64,000 bases of DNA, from the NCBI RefSeq assembly GCF_017562075.2, contig NC_054084.1, positions 38,193,499-38,257,498 on the forward strand, in the 5' to 3' direction. The position numbers were made by a program, and so were the translations under genes. The DNA comes from Anopheles merus (Eukaryota; Arthropoda; Insecta; Diptera; Culicidae). Shown in pieces: positions 50,906 through 62,774 of the stretch. Under the pieces are notes generated by a model. The model was given only the letters and a program-made list of their open reading frames with translations, was not told where the DNA came from and searched no databases. Within the stretch, counting starts at the first letter, position 1, and each line of letters starts with the position of its first letter.

Positions 50906-50960
50906 ACTCAATAGCAACTTCTACTGCTTGTGTTTGCTTCCTCTTGCGCTATCCTTCCCT

Positions 50961-52216
50961 TCATCGTGGTCCTTCCTCTTGCTCTTTGGCGGTTGCTTCA
51001 CTAGCTTCCCGTGCCGTTCGACTCGTCTCATAGATGATCCGAATTTCATGCAGCATTTCTGCGATGTTAGTGCCCATCTTGGCGCTGATGGGAATAACCG
51101 GCACATCGACATGGTGCGCCAACAGCTCCACATTTCGCTCCGCCTCGGGAAGATCCACTTTGTTCGCAATGATAAACCGTGGGCGCGTCACCAGCTCCTC
51201 ACTGAACATGCTCAGTTCGTGCAGGAGCGTGTGATAGTGAACCCATGGTTCGTCGGCCGATGCATCGATCACGAACAGCAGCGCATTGCAGCGTTCCGCG
51301 TGCTTTAGGAACTGTATGCCAAGCCCTTTGTTCTTGTGCGACCCCTCGATCAAGCCGGGCAGATCCGCCACCGCAATCTGCTCGTAATCATCGTACTGCA
51401 CCATCCCGAGGTGCGGCTTGAGGGTGGTAAACGGGTACGCTGCTACCTTTGGCCGGGCCCGGCTAATCGCCCGCAACAGCGTACTCTTTCCCGCGTTCGG
51501 CAACCCAATAAAGCCGATGTGTGCCATGCTGCGCAGTTCCAGCGTGTACGCCGTTTCCTCCCCAGTGGCACCGAACTCCGCCACCTGCGGTGCCTGCTCG
51601 AGATCGCTCTTGAAGAAATGGTTTCCCTTCCCACCGGCACCGCCGCGTGCTGCCACAAACATCATGCCTTCGCTGCTGAGGTCGCCAACCACCTTGCCCT
51701 GGGGATTGCGTACGATCGTCCCGATCGGTACCTTCACGACCGTGTGGTTTGCGTTCTTGCCGTGACAGTCCTTGGTCGCACCCTTTTCGCCATCATCCGC
51801 ACGGAGCAGCGAAGTGATGTGGTTGAGGTCCTTTACGTCCTGCGTGGCCTGCAGCACCACGTGCCCACCGTTACCACCATCGCCTCCATCCGGGCCGGCA
51901 TTTTCATTGCACCACAGGCGGAGGAAGGAAACGCATCCGTCGCCACCCTTGCCGCCGATGGTGCGTACGTGTCGGCAGTCGACAAAGTACTGCGTCTGTG
52001 AATTTGATAAATGCTAATGGTTAAACACAAAAAATTAACAACAAATCGCGTCGTTCTCACCGTGGGTTTGCTGGATTTGGGCTTTTTGCTGCGCAGTGGA
52101 ACCGCTATCCGTTGATTGGAGTAGCGGGCAACGTCTTGCAGCAGCACACGTCTTGCCGGTGCAATCACTTGACTTTGGCGTGTGGCTAATAATGTGCGAA
52201 AAATAGTGCTCCACAT
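50961..52216 (-). CDS. MTG2: MTG2 / GTPBP5, mitochondrial Obg-family GTPase
   Basis: Exons 52216-52061 and 51995-50961 join in phase 0 across a 65-bp intron (donor ACG|GTGAGA, acceptor TTCACAG|ACG), giving 396 aa against about 406 in human. The first ~50 residues (MWSTIFRTLLATRQSQVIAP, many Arg/Ser, few acidic) suit a mitochondrial targeting peptide. The glycine-rich Obg fold follows (HVRTIGGKGGDGCVSF, PDGGDGGNGGHV). Then comes the G domain with G1 GLPNAGKST at about 216-224, G3 DLPGLIEG at 263-270, and G4 NKVDLPE at 330-336. The family acts in the matrix in late maturation of the large mitoribosomal subunit; that role is from homology. All GTP-binding motifs are intact. It converges on alanyl-tRNA synthetase, with 269 bp between the two stop codons. 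Confidence 0.95.
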
Positions 52217-52467
52217 TTTAACACACGTTTCATTCGTTCAACACACAAAAACGGCGCACAATTTTGCATAACATTTGGACTGGTTGCACGTTTGTTTACG
52301 TTGCCGGTTTGTTGTGGGTTTTGAAGAGTGACAGCTGATTTGCACTATGGAAGCTAGGGCGGTCATGCGAGATGGTTGCAGTTAAACCGATTTTATCATA
52401 TTAAATATAGTTTAAAATGATCACTTCATTTAATATCACGATATTGATGTCTGCAATTAAGATCAAT
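52217..52467. promoter_or_regulatory. Upstream region of MTG2
   Basis: A 250-bp stretch between the MTG2 start and the transposon cluster must contain the promoter or its proximal part. No TATA-like box stands out. Confidence 0.4.
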
Positions 52468-52563
52468 CCCAAGCGCCACAGATTAAGCTTAAACGACTGG
52501 AAAATTGAATATCCATATAAAAAAATGAAAGCTCCACAGCTTCATTGGTTTGATCAATAGATG

Positions 52564-53151
52564 CCCAAGTGCCACAAATCCACTAAACGACCACTAAACG
52601 GCTTCTAAACGACTCAAGTTCTCTTCCTAAACGGAATATAGAAAGACTTCGTTTAGCAGACGCCAAACGACTCATGCATTCTAAAAATAGCAAAAAAGCT
52701 GGTGGCGCTATCTGTTGGTGGGATACCCCAACCAGTTGAGCTTCATCGCTTGGAGGAGAGCTTTCTCATTTCCTCTGTACTGTTGTATGGTTTCGCATTG
52801 AAGTTATGCATCGCTAGAACTAGAACGGCGATACGATTGTTTAAATACTAAACTCCAACGGAAACCACCAGCACTGAAGCAAGTGAGATTTGAGCAATGG
52901 TCATTGGTGTTGATACCCACGTATCTAACCACACGACCATTTATATAGATTTTTGCTCAGAAAGTTAGAAGGCTATATAGGTCATAATAAAATGCAACTT
53001 GTCGAAACACATTGCAAGAAAAGGATAGCAATATAATGATGAGTAGTAATACGCCATCTATTGATCAAACCAATGAAGCTGTGGAGCTTTCATTTTTTTT
53101 CTATGGATATTCAATTTTCCAGTCGTTTAAGCTTAATCTGTGGCGCTTGGG
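52564..53151 (+). mobile_element. Nested copy 1 of the 588-bp element, TSD TG
   Basis: Left end CCCAAGTGCCACAAATCC, right end ATCTGTGGCGCTTGGG, 588 bp. It splits the inverted host copy so that GATCAATAGA-TG and TG-GCGTATT flank it. The left 110 bp is packed with CTAAACG(A/G) motifs (at least four direct and one inverted), as in subterminal transposase-binding repeats of other DNA transposons. Confidence 0.85.
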
Positions 53152-53289
53152 TGGCGTATTACAACTCATCATTATATTGCTATCCTGTTCTTGCAATGTG
53201 TTTCGACAAGTTTCATCTTATCATGACCTATATAGCCTTATAACTTTCTGAGCAAAAATCTATGTGAATGGTCGTGTGGTCAGATACGT

Positions 53290-53877
53290 CCCAAGTGCCA
53301 CAAATCCACTAAACGACCACTAAACGGCTTCTAAACGACTCAAGTTCTCTATCTAAACGGAATATAGAAAGACTTCGTTTAGCAGACGCCAAACGACTCA
53401 TGCATTCTAAAAATAGCAAAAAAGCTGGTGGCGCTATCTGTTGGTGGGATACCCCAACCAGTTGAGCTTCATCGCTTGGAGGAGAGCTTTCTCATTTCCT
53501 CTGTACTGTTGTATGGTTTCGCATTGAAGTTATGCATCGCTAGAACTAGAACGGCGATACAATTGTTTAATTACTAAACTCCAACGGAAACCACCAGTAC
53601 TGAAGCAAGTGAGAATTGAGTTATGGTCGTTGGTGTTGATACCCACGTATCTGACCACACGACCATTCATATAGATTTTTGCTCAGAAAGTTAGAAGGCT
53701 ATATAGGTCATTATAAGATGAAACTTGTCGAAACACATTGCAAGAAAAGGATAGCAATATAATGATGAGTTGTAATACGCCATCTATTGATCAAACTAAT
53801 GAAGCTGTGAAGCTTTCATTTTTTTCCTATGGATATTCAATTTTCCAGTCGTTTAAGCTTTATCTGTGGCGCTTGGG
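53290..53877 (+). mobile_element. Nested copy 2 of the 588-bp element, TSD GT
   Basis: 588 bp with the same ends. Flanks CAGATAC-GT and GT-GGGTATC restore the host copy when one GT is removed. Its left part resembles copy 1 (GCGCTATCTGTTGG). The R end has GCTTTATC, shared with copy 3. Confidence 0.85.
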
Positions 53878-53949
53878 GTGGGTATCAACACCAACGACCA
53901 TAACTCAATTCTCACTTGCTTCAGTACTGGTGGTTTCCGTTGGAGTTTA

Positions 53950-54537
53950 CCCAAGTGCCACAAATCCACTAAACGACCACTAAACGGCTTCTAAACGCCT
54001 CAAATTCTCTACCTAAACGGAATATAGAAAGACTTCGTTTAGCAGACGGCAAACGACTCATGCATTCTAAAAATAGCAAAAAAGCTGGTGGCGCCATCTG
54101 TTTGTGGGATACCCAACCTGTGGAGCTTCCTCGCTTGGAGGAGAGCTTTCTCATTTCCTCTGTACTGTTGTATGGTTTCGCATTGAAGTTATGCATCGCT
54201 AGAACTAGAACGGCGATACGATTGTTTAAATACTAAACTCCAACGGAAACCACCAGTACTGAAGCAAGTGAGAATTGAGTTATGGTCGTTGGTGTTGATA
54301 CCCACGTATCTGACCACACGACCATTCATATAGATTTTTGCTCAGAAAGTTAGAAGGCTATATAGGTCATAATAAAATGCAACTTGTCGAAACACATTGC
54401 AAGAAAAGGATAGCAATATAATGATGAGTAGTAATACGCCATCTATTGATCAAACCAATGAAGCTGTGGAGCTTTCATTTTTTTTTCTATGGATATTCAA
54501 TTTTCCAGTCGTTTAAGCTTTATCTGTGGCGCTTGGG
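53950..54537 (+). mobile_element. Duplicate copy 3 of the 588-bp element
   Basis: 588 bp. Its left half is like copy 4 (AACGCCTCAAATTCTC, GCGCCATCTGTTTG) and its right end like copy 2 (GCTTTATC). The host spacer after it repeats the one after copy 2. This is best read as a product of recombination between copies 2 and 4, not a separate insertion. Confidence 0.75.
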
Positions 54538-54609
54538 GTGGGTATCAACACCAACGACCATAACTCAATTCTCACTTGCTTCAGTACTGGTGGTTTCCGT
54601 TGGAGTTTA

Positions 54610-55196
54610 CCCAAGTGCCACAAATCCACTAAACGACCACTAAACGGCTTCTAAACGCCTCAAATTCTCTACCTAAACGGAATATAGAAAGACTTCGTTT
54701 AGCAGACGGCAAACGACTCATGCATTCTAAAAATAGCAAAAAAGCTGGTGGCGCCATCTGTTTGTGGGATACCCAACCTGTGGAGCTTCCTCGCTTGGAG
54801 GAGAGCTTTCTCATTTCCTCTGTACTGTTGTATGGTTTCGCATTGAAGTTATGCATCGCTAGAACTAGAACGGCGATACGATTGTTTAAATACTAAACTC
54901 CAACGGAAACCACCAGTACTGAAGCAAGTGAGAATTGAGTTATGGTCGTTGGTGTTGATACCCACGTATCTGACCACACGACCATTCATATAGATTTTTG
55001 CTCAGAAAGTTAGAAGGCTATATAGGTCATTATAAGATGAAACTTGTCGAAACACATTGCAAGAAAAGGATAGCAATATAATGATGAGTTGTAATACGCC
55101 ATCTATTGATCAAACTAATGAAGCTGTGAAGCTTTCATTTTTTTCCTATGGATATTCAATTTTCCAGTCGTTTAAGCTTAATCTGTGGCGCTTGGG
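54610..55196 (+). mobile_element. Nested copy 4 of the 588-bp element, TSD TA
   Basis: 587 bp. Flanks GGAGTT-TA and TA-GTATTT restore the host copy when one TA is removed. Confidence 0.85.
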
Positions 55197-55481
55197 TAGT
55201 ATTTAAACAATCGTATCGCCGTTCTAGTTCTAGCGATGCATAACTTCAATGCGAAACCATACAACAGTACAGAGGAAATGAGAAAGCTCTCCTCCAAGCG
55301 AGGAAGCTCCACAGGTTGGGTATCCCACAAACAGATGGCGCCACCAGCTTTTTGCTATTTTTAGAATGCATGAGTCGTTTGCCGTCTGCTAAACGAAGTC
55401 TTTCTATATTCCGTTTAGGTAGAGAATTTGAGGCGTTTAGAAGCCGTTTAGTGGTCGTTTAGTGGATTTGTGGCACTTGGG

Positions 55482-55897
55482 AATGCAAAAGAATATTTAA
55501 AATAACTTCAACTATTTCATGAATGTCATCATGATACGTGTTAGAACTCTTGCAATAATGAATAGGGCCGCCAAAGTTTCAGCAATGGAACCTGTAAGCT
55601 CGTTAAAAGCTTCTATGCTAGAGGAAAGCTACTTCTAGCTGTATATTCATCACGGTGAAGGAATCCTTTTTTTAGCTCTTTCCCACCGATCTGGTTATAT
55701 TTAGGACCGACAAGGACCAACAAGGTTTCACCAACGGAACCTGTAAGCTCGTTAAAAGCATCTACCCAAGTGCCACAAATCCACCCCAAATATCCCGGTT
55801 GTGCTTTATAGTTGATTTGAGGCTGTTTAACAAAAAATCGTCCCGATGCCGTACTTTGTGGGTGATTAAGAAATGAAACGGTACTTGGTGGAACCAT
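55482..55897. other. Spacer with a short direct repeat and an element-end fragment
   Basis: GGAACCTGTAAGCTCGTTAA occurs twice (about 55588 and 55736), each followed by AAGC(T/A)TCTA. A 22-bp piece of the element's left end (CCCAAGTGCCACAAATCC) lies at 55765-55786 with nothing of the rest attached. Confidence 0.6.
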
Positions 55898-56482
55898 CCC
55901 AAGTGCCAGAAATCCCCTAAATCGACCACCAAATGGGTTCTAAACAGCTCCTAGCTCTCAACCTAAACGGAATATAGAAAGACTTCGTTTAGCAGACGGC
56001 AAACGACTCATGCATTCTAAAAATAGCAAAAAGCTGGTGGCGCCATCTGTTTGTGGGATACCCAACCAGTGGAGCTTCCTCGCTTGGAGGAGAGCTTTAT
56101 CATTTCCTCTGTACTGTTGTATGGTTTTGCATTGAAGTTATGCATCTCTAGAACTAGAACGGCGATACGATTGTATACATACTAAACTAAATGAGAAACA
56201 CCAAAACTGAAGCAAGTGAGATTTGAGTAATGGTCGTTGATGTCCATACCTATGTATCTGACCACACGACCATTCATATAGATTTTTGCTGGGCAAGTTA
56301 GAAGGCTATATAGGTGATGATTAGATTAAATTTGTTGAAACACATTGCAAGAAAAGGACAGCAATATAATGATGAGTTGAAATACGCCTTCTATTGTGCA
56401 AACCAATGAAGCTATGGAGCTTTCGATTTTTCTATGGATATTTGATTTTCCAGTCGTTTAAGCTTAATCTGTGGCACTTGGG
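55898..56482 (+). mobile_element. Copy 5 of the 588-bp element, diverged
   Basis: 585 bp with ends CCCAAGTGCCAGAAATCC and ATCTGTGGCACTTGGG. It is more diverged than copies 1-4. The flanks (AT on the left, AC on the right) do not give a clean 2-bp duplication. Confidence 0.8.
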
Positions 56483-56724
56483 ACAACTTCAATGCAAAAC
56501 CATACAACAGCACAGAGGAAATGATAAAGCTCTCCTCCAAGCGAGGAAGCTCCACTGGTTGGGTATCCCGCCAACAGATGGCGCCACCAGCTTTTTGCTA
56601 TTTTTAGAATGCATGAGTCGTTTGCCGTCTGCTAGACCAAGTCTTTCTATATTCCGTTTAGGTAGAGAGCTTGAGTCGTTTAGAACCCGTTTAGTGGTCG
56701 TTTAGTGGAGTTGTGGCACTTGAG
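56483..56724 (-). mobile_element. Partial inverted copy abutting copy 5
   Basis: About 240 bp of the left half of the family in reverse, ending TTGTGGCACTTGAG. As in the main nest, it starts directly at the right end of a plus-oriented copy, so it is probably the remaining half of another host copy. Its other half is not found to the left of copy 5. Confidence 0.7.
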
Positions 56725-58754
56725 TAACTGCAGGTGCAAGCAAGCATAAGCGACTCCAACCTGTTAGTGCAGCGAGTTGGGATCGGGTAGATTAGATTAG
56801 ATTAGGTAGAAGTAGATTAAATACTTCGACACGACCCGTACTCGATGCACCTTGCTTTTTTTTACTCTTGCTGATCATTCGATCATTACTTATATGTTTA
56901 CATACATACTTATGTATGAAACATATATGAAATTTAATAAAATCTTTGCAATACTGTTTTATTGATTTTACATAGTTTCAATACGTTCATGAAACAACTT
57001 TCAAACCAAACAAAATCGTAAAAAATATCAGTGTTATTATTTCAGAATAGTTTTAAGACTGTTTCAATGTGTAAGCAAATACAACCTAGAGAAACAACTC
57101 ATGTCAGGGTTATTTTGATTATTGATAAGCCGGAAAGAATGAAAGATGCCAATTCTTCACACATTACTAGTTCTTAATTCTTCACAGTTTTACATTACTA
57201 AACTCTACATCTATGCGAACCAGAAAATCCAATCCAACGCTAGTTGAATCAAGAATAGATCAGTTTTGAGGCTAGTTTTCATTAGGAAGTTCACATACAA
57301 ATGCCACAAGCCGTGCGCACTTTGCTGCTGCATATGTGCTAAACATGTGACGAGTAGCTTGGGCGAATGGTACGGAAGAGAAGCATTTATATGCTACCGT
57401 GACGTCACAGCGCAACCATTACTCACTATGATTTTTTCGATGAGAAATGATTCAGTTTAAACACTGATAAGATAAACCTTACGTTAGTAAACAGAACGTT
57501 TAAATGACAAAGCACATAGATAAATAAAAGATAAAACAATCACAACAAGCGACGGTTATGCGGAAAGGTGTTATGAAGCTAATTGGCCACGCGGTACCGG
57601 CTGATATCAGCTAATCATGTATCAATGGACCATCGATGGGCTGTGTTGTGAGCGGGTTTATTTTTGCCACCTTGGCGCGGCACACAACAAAAGGCCCTAA
57701 TTGCCAGACGTCTGTATTAGCGCGGTCTCTGGGTTGCTTAAGGTGGGGATTGTTGATGGATGGAATGGAATGTATGGAGCAGACAAACGGTGCAAAACCA
57801 ATGGTAACGGAATGAGCCATTCATAGGGTGGCTTATTTTGGGAACCGCTCGAATCACTGCCGAACCGGAGCTGTATTAATCAAATATTTTTTCGCATTTT
57901 ATTTTACCTCTTCATCAGGCACCATTGTGGCTCCTGTAAGCTCGAGCGGGAAAGCTTAAGAAGCACGCTTAGATTAAAATATAAAACTCACATACATACA
58001 CATATTCACTCGAAAGGGAAAAATCTAATAAAAAAAAACACTAACGTCGCGTGCGACACAATTACGTGTATGTGTGCGTGCGTGCCAATGCGTGTGTCTG
58101 TGCGTGCAGCAGAGCGTGACGAACCATGCGTCTCCATTGAGTAAGCGTGCGTCAGGACCTTACAAACAAAGCCATACACCAGCTCTTCACAGAACCTCCC
58201 TTCTCCCCCAATTACGCTTGCCATTCGTTAAAGGACCCTTCATCGACGTTTGAATGTGTTAGATCGGTGCCAGACCCCTATCCAGACGCTTCGAGAGGTA
58301 CATTTCGTGGACTGGTTCGTGGGTTTGGTGCCACCCATTTGGGCAGAAGAAGAAGAATAAAAAAACGGAACAAACCATCGGTACGGTAAGTCACGACCTT
58401 CGGCAGAAGCTAACTAACAACGGGCCGTGAAAAAAAAAACCAGAAACACACACACAGACCCTGACGCGCGTTCGGAAGACGGGACGGCGAGCGTTTTAGG
58501 AAACATTCTTTCCGTTGCGACTTTCAGTCACCGTCTGTCGCTGGTCAGGAATAGATCGTGCCACCAGTGTGTCAGTGTCAGCGTGTGTGTGTATGTATGA
58601 GTGGAGCAAGCTCGGATCGGTTCGGCTGGCCGGTGTATGAGCTGAGTGTATGGTTTTGTTTGTTTGGTGAGCAAGTTTGTTTGCGTTGCTCAGTATGAGG
58701 CGTGAGTAAAGAATGCGGTTCACTTCACCGTTGCACCGAAGTGACAGCCAGTTA
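56725..58754. other. Intergenic or upstream regulatory sequence
   Basis: AT-rich at first, then GC-richer from about 57.55 kb. A good splice donor (GGTACG|GTAAGTCACG) is at 58386-58395, so a non-coding first exon of a gene running to the right is conceivable. ORFs here overlap on both strands and have no domain. Confidence 0.35.
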
Positions 58755-58980
<226 letters not shown>

Positions 58981-61900
58981 GATTTGTTGTGATTTTTGTC
59001 TGCACCGATGAGATCATCACTGGCGGTGTGAGCAATCGCGAGAAATGGTTTTAAGTTTCGATTTTTTTCAAATTATTTTTTATAAAAATATGAGTGATTG
59101 AATAGGAGATCTGAATTTGTGTTTTGTATAAAATAATTAAGTGGGACGATATTGCCAGTATTGTAACGAACAAACCCAACCGCATTGAGTGCTGCTCGCC
59201 ACTTTGCGCTACTCCCTGCGTAGGGATTTAAGTGTGCGAGCGTGCGGGTTGGTGAATTATTAATGGTTCCCGTTGCGACACTCGCTCACACGCCCTGACC
59301 AAATCGACACTGGACTATCAAATTGTCCATCAAGAAAAAAAACCTCTCCCACACACACACAACACAGTTGGAAGTGGACTCTCTTCCTCACCCTTGTAAG
59401 GGACGTTCGTTCACTGGTTGCTTTGTCCTGTAATCGGAGCCGACTGGCACGTTGTTCCTCCCGATTTGGTTTCCGTTGCGTGGTCCGGCGAACGGCGGAA
59501 AGCAAAAGGGCCATCGAACTGGCTGGCGCCTTCAACACGTGTAGAAATGGAGAACGTGTGAATTAGTTCCATGAAAACAAATGGGGAGGAAAAAGAAAGC
59601 ATTAAGGTGAAGTGTGCAAGCGTGTGTGTGTGTGTGTGTATTGGTGACCCAATTTTCTCGCTCGATGGTAATACATTTGACCTGGTAAAATATCAAAAGG
59701 AACGTTTTTTTGGGCGGAAAACGCATGCAAAGCAGTATTTGGATTTTGAAATTCCTTCCCCCAGTGGAAAAATAATGTGGAAAACTCTGTGACGAAAATT
59801 CCTAGCTAGTAAAAGGTGACTTACATACGATTGACGCTGTTTGGTGACGGTAACAAAGGCAAGCATGCTTTCCTTGCTAGACGGAAATGGACTTCTAGGA
59901 ACTGCTCAAGGAGTGTGCTCTATTCCCAGCGAGTCCATCAGCGAGGACTTGCAATCACAACAGAAATAAAAGAGCAAGTAAATGCTGCTGAAAGAGCACA
60001 TAAAACCAGTGAAGCACAACCACAAAGCACAAACAGATATGACGCTTTGTGGCCACCACGAGCACGTGTTGGAATTGCAGGAAGGCTCTTCATTTTAAAA
60101 ATTTAATACCACAAAAGGAAATGAAAGTAGTAAAGCTGGCATAAAAAGCGCCAAAGCGCTTGATGTTCTTTTTCGTTGGCTTGGCTTTCAAAACTTGAAC
60201 CATGACGCAGCGCCGAATGTAAAAGAATCTGCCAGTGATACTCGTAAATAACCTTCAAAATGTTTGGCTCGGAAGAAGTAAAAGGAAGAAGGCGGAATAC
60301 CACGAAAACAATCCACGAGAACGGTACAAGACCGTACCTGCCGGGTGTTCTTTGATTGGAGTTGGTGCATCAAGTTCGCCAGTGCGGCAAACGGTAAAGT
60401 TTCGGTTACACTACAGTTTCGTTTGTCCGCTACCCGTCATCCTGGTTGAGGCACAGGGTTGGCAAAGGGTATGTGTTTTGTCTTAGCTGTGTTGGGTGTT
60501 AGGTTGGTTTCCTCGCTTTGAAATCGGACTGTAAATAGATTCACTTGCTTCAGAGTCTTGCTGTAGGAAGTTTAAAAAGGCTAGAAAAATAGTCCAAGAG
60601 TTGAAGAGGTGAAACTGGCTCCCCCTCTTATGGCTGGCTGAATGCAGCAATGTGCATTGATTTCATTCTCATCTCTCTGTGCATTGCTCCGTGTCAGTGA
60701 AAAATAGTGGCTCTGGTCTATGTCGAGCCTGATCTTTCGATCGTGGTAGGAAGAGTGCAGAATCAAACTGTTGTTTTAACATGCTCTTCCTGAGTCCTTT
60801 CCTTCATTGCTCCATTGGGATGGGTCTTTCAATAAATGTTGAGAAAAAATGCATAAAAAATATGAGGAAAACTAAAACCAAACACAACGCAAAAAGTCTG
60901 TTTTGTCCATACGATATGAGAGTGTGTCTTGCGACGGAGAAGTAAAACATCATAGTTAGGGAAGTTAGTGAGAACGGAAGCTAGTGAGAATAAATGTAGC
61001 TTAGCGATAGGTACGGACAATGGCAATGTAGCCAGGCGATTTTTACAGTTGTGTTACAGTTGCATTAAACAACGCGTGGCTAGCGTATAAATTGCATCAC
61101 TGCTCTTTTAATAATGCATGCAGCAATTGCAATTTCATTGCAGAGGTCGTTGGCCTTGCCTGTTGTGATATGATGGGTTACTTTTTATAAAAATTTCTTA
61201 TTTGTATAATATATATTGTGAATTAATGGGAGTTCTTCAATGATTGAAAAGTAGATTTAAATCTAAATTATCACAATGACCAATATCTTCTTTGAATGCT
61301 TTCCTCATTGGCTAGCTCTGGGAGTTGATTCTAATGACTCACCTGTCAAACCCCACTCTGTTTGGGGACGATGCCATTACCCTTTATTAGCTAAGCAAAG
61401 ACATATACTAACACAGATCAAATAATTGATAAGCGAAAAAAAAGCAAACGAAACGTCGACGGCTCTCGAGACTGAAAGGCACCACTCCACGCACACTCAT
61501 TTGGATTGACTATCACGCACGAACCCACCGGGGGCCTGTCGGCTAGTGCGAACATCGACCATAAGTCAAATGGGGAAAAGAGATAAAAAAAAACGGAAGA
61601 GGATGAGTAGCAAAAATAAGTCATGGTTGGTACAGTTTTTACACGCGGTCAAATTTTCACTATCGCTGGAGTCAATCTGCAGGTTGCCGCAATTGATGTG
61701 GTCATGAATTAAAGGTTAAACTGTCACAAGCTTTAGTAGCACTCGCACTACCGTCATGTTGATTAAAAGGGAGTGATTGGTCACTGTGGAGTAACATAGG
61801 TCAATCATGAAACGATGACCTTTTAATAATTTATACGTCGCTTCGCATGTTACTTCAATCGAATTATTTATCGATGTGAGGGACAAATTATATTACCTTT

Positions 61901-62541
61901 CGATGGAATCATATATGCAATAAAAAAGGAAAACAATCACCATGCAATTAGTAAAATTAAGTTTCTGTTTGTAAGTTATGCATGTTTGTCTAACCACATT
62001 TTCAGAAGCTAATAAGCGCCTATTTATTATGAAGTGGTTTAATAGCAATCAGTAAATGTTCTAGAATACTATGATTTATCAGTTATAATGCAGGTGAAAA
62101 AAATCAAAACTCAAAACCATTATTTAATAAAAGGATGATTGAAATGAAGAATAATATGAACTATTTTTATAACTATAAACTTTTTTTCTTGCCTCATGAA
62201 GATTCTAAGAAGATTAATAATTCTAGCCCATCTACTACGGGTACCATTTTGTACCTTAACACCTAAATGGACAATTTAATGATTGCTTATTATCAAAAAG
62301 TAATTGAAGTGATACATAAGATATACAGCGTTAGAGAAACATTAAAAAACGAAATAAAACAAGTTACTCAATGTAAACATTAGTACAATTTTGTTTCTTC
62401 CTAATGCAAATGTAGCTTTAATTATTGAAAATATCAATTTTTGTCTGTCTATCAAGTCTGTTCATGAAACAACGTATTTAAATAAAAGTTTATCATCAGC
62501 TTATTTTACAAATTTATTATTTATATATAATTAACTCCCTT
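58981..62541. other. Intergenic sequence, no gene seen
   Basis: The 59.2-60.5 kb part is GC-richer with short overlapping ORFs and could be untranslated or regulatory DNA of a neighbouring gene. From 61.8 kb it is AT-rich and featureless. Confidence 0.45.
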
Positions 62542-62554
62542 AAACACATACCTA

Positions 62555-62761
62555 GCCGGTCTCATGGTACAGTCGTCAACTCGTACGACTTAACAACATG
62601 CCCGTCATGGGTTCAAGCCCCAAATAGACCGTGCCGCCATACGTAGGACTGACTATCCTGCTATGGGAGGAAATCAATAAGTCACTGAAAGCCAACCCCA
62701 CAAGTGTGTTGGCAGGCCTTGACCGGCATCGGTTGTTGAGCCAAAGAAGAAGAAGAAGAAG
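62555..62761 (+). mobile_element. Young full-length SINE200-like SINE
   Basis: Complete: head GCCGGTCTCATGGTACAGTC, box B GGTTCAAGCCCC, body, and TTGTTGAGCCAAAG with GAA repeats. A perfect 13-bp duplication, AAACACATACCTA, flanks it (62542-62554, 62762-62774). The perfect duplication and intact promoter boxes suggest recent insertion. Confidence 0.93.
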
Positions 62762-62774
62762 AAACACATACCTA

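Larger units (their letters stand above)
52468..55481 (-). mobile_element. Inverted 585-bp non-autonomous element split by three insertions of its own family
   Basis: Four pieces on the minus strand (52468-52563, 53152-53289, 53878-53949, 55197-55481) join in order into one 585-bp copy of the same element that interrupts it, once three 2-bp duplications are removed. A duplicate of the third piece is at 54538-54609. Ends are CCCAAGCGCCACAGATTAAG (left) and the complement of CCCAAGTGCCACAAATCC (right). No ORF of interest exists, so it is non-autonomous. The outer flanks (AT, AA) do not match as a target duplication. Confidence 0.85.

Noticed and set aside
52468..56724. A plain tandem satellite or CRISPR-like array
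   Set aside because: The repeats are 588-bp transposon copies with inverted-repeat ends. The spacers are pieces of one inverted copy, not unique spacers, and the DNA is animal.
62555..62640. A functional tRNA gene (box B GGTTCAAGCCCC)
   Set aside because: No cloverleaf can be completed. The sequence continues into a repeated body with a GAA tail and a target duplication, so it is a SINE.
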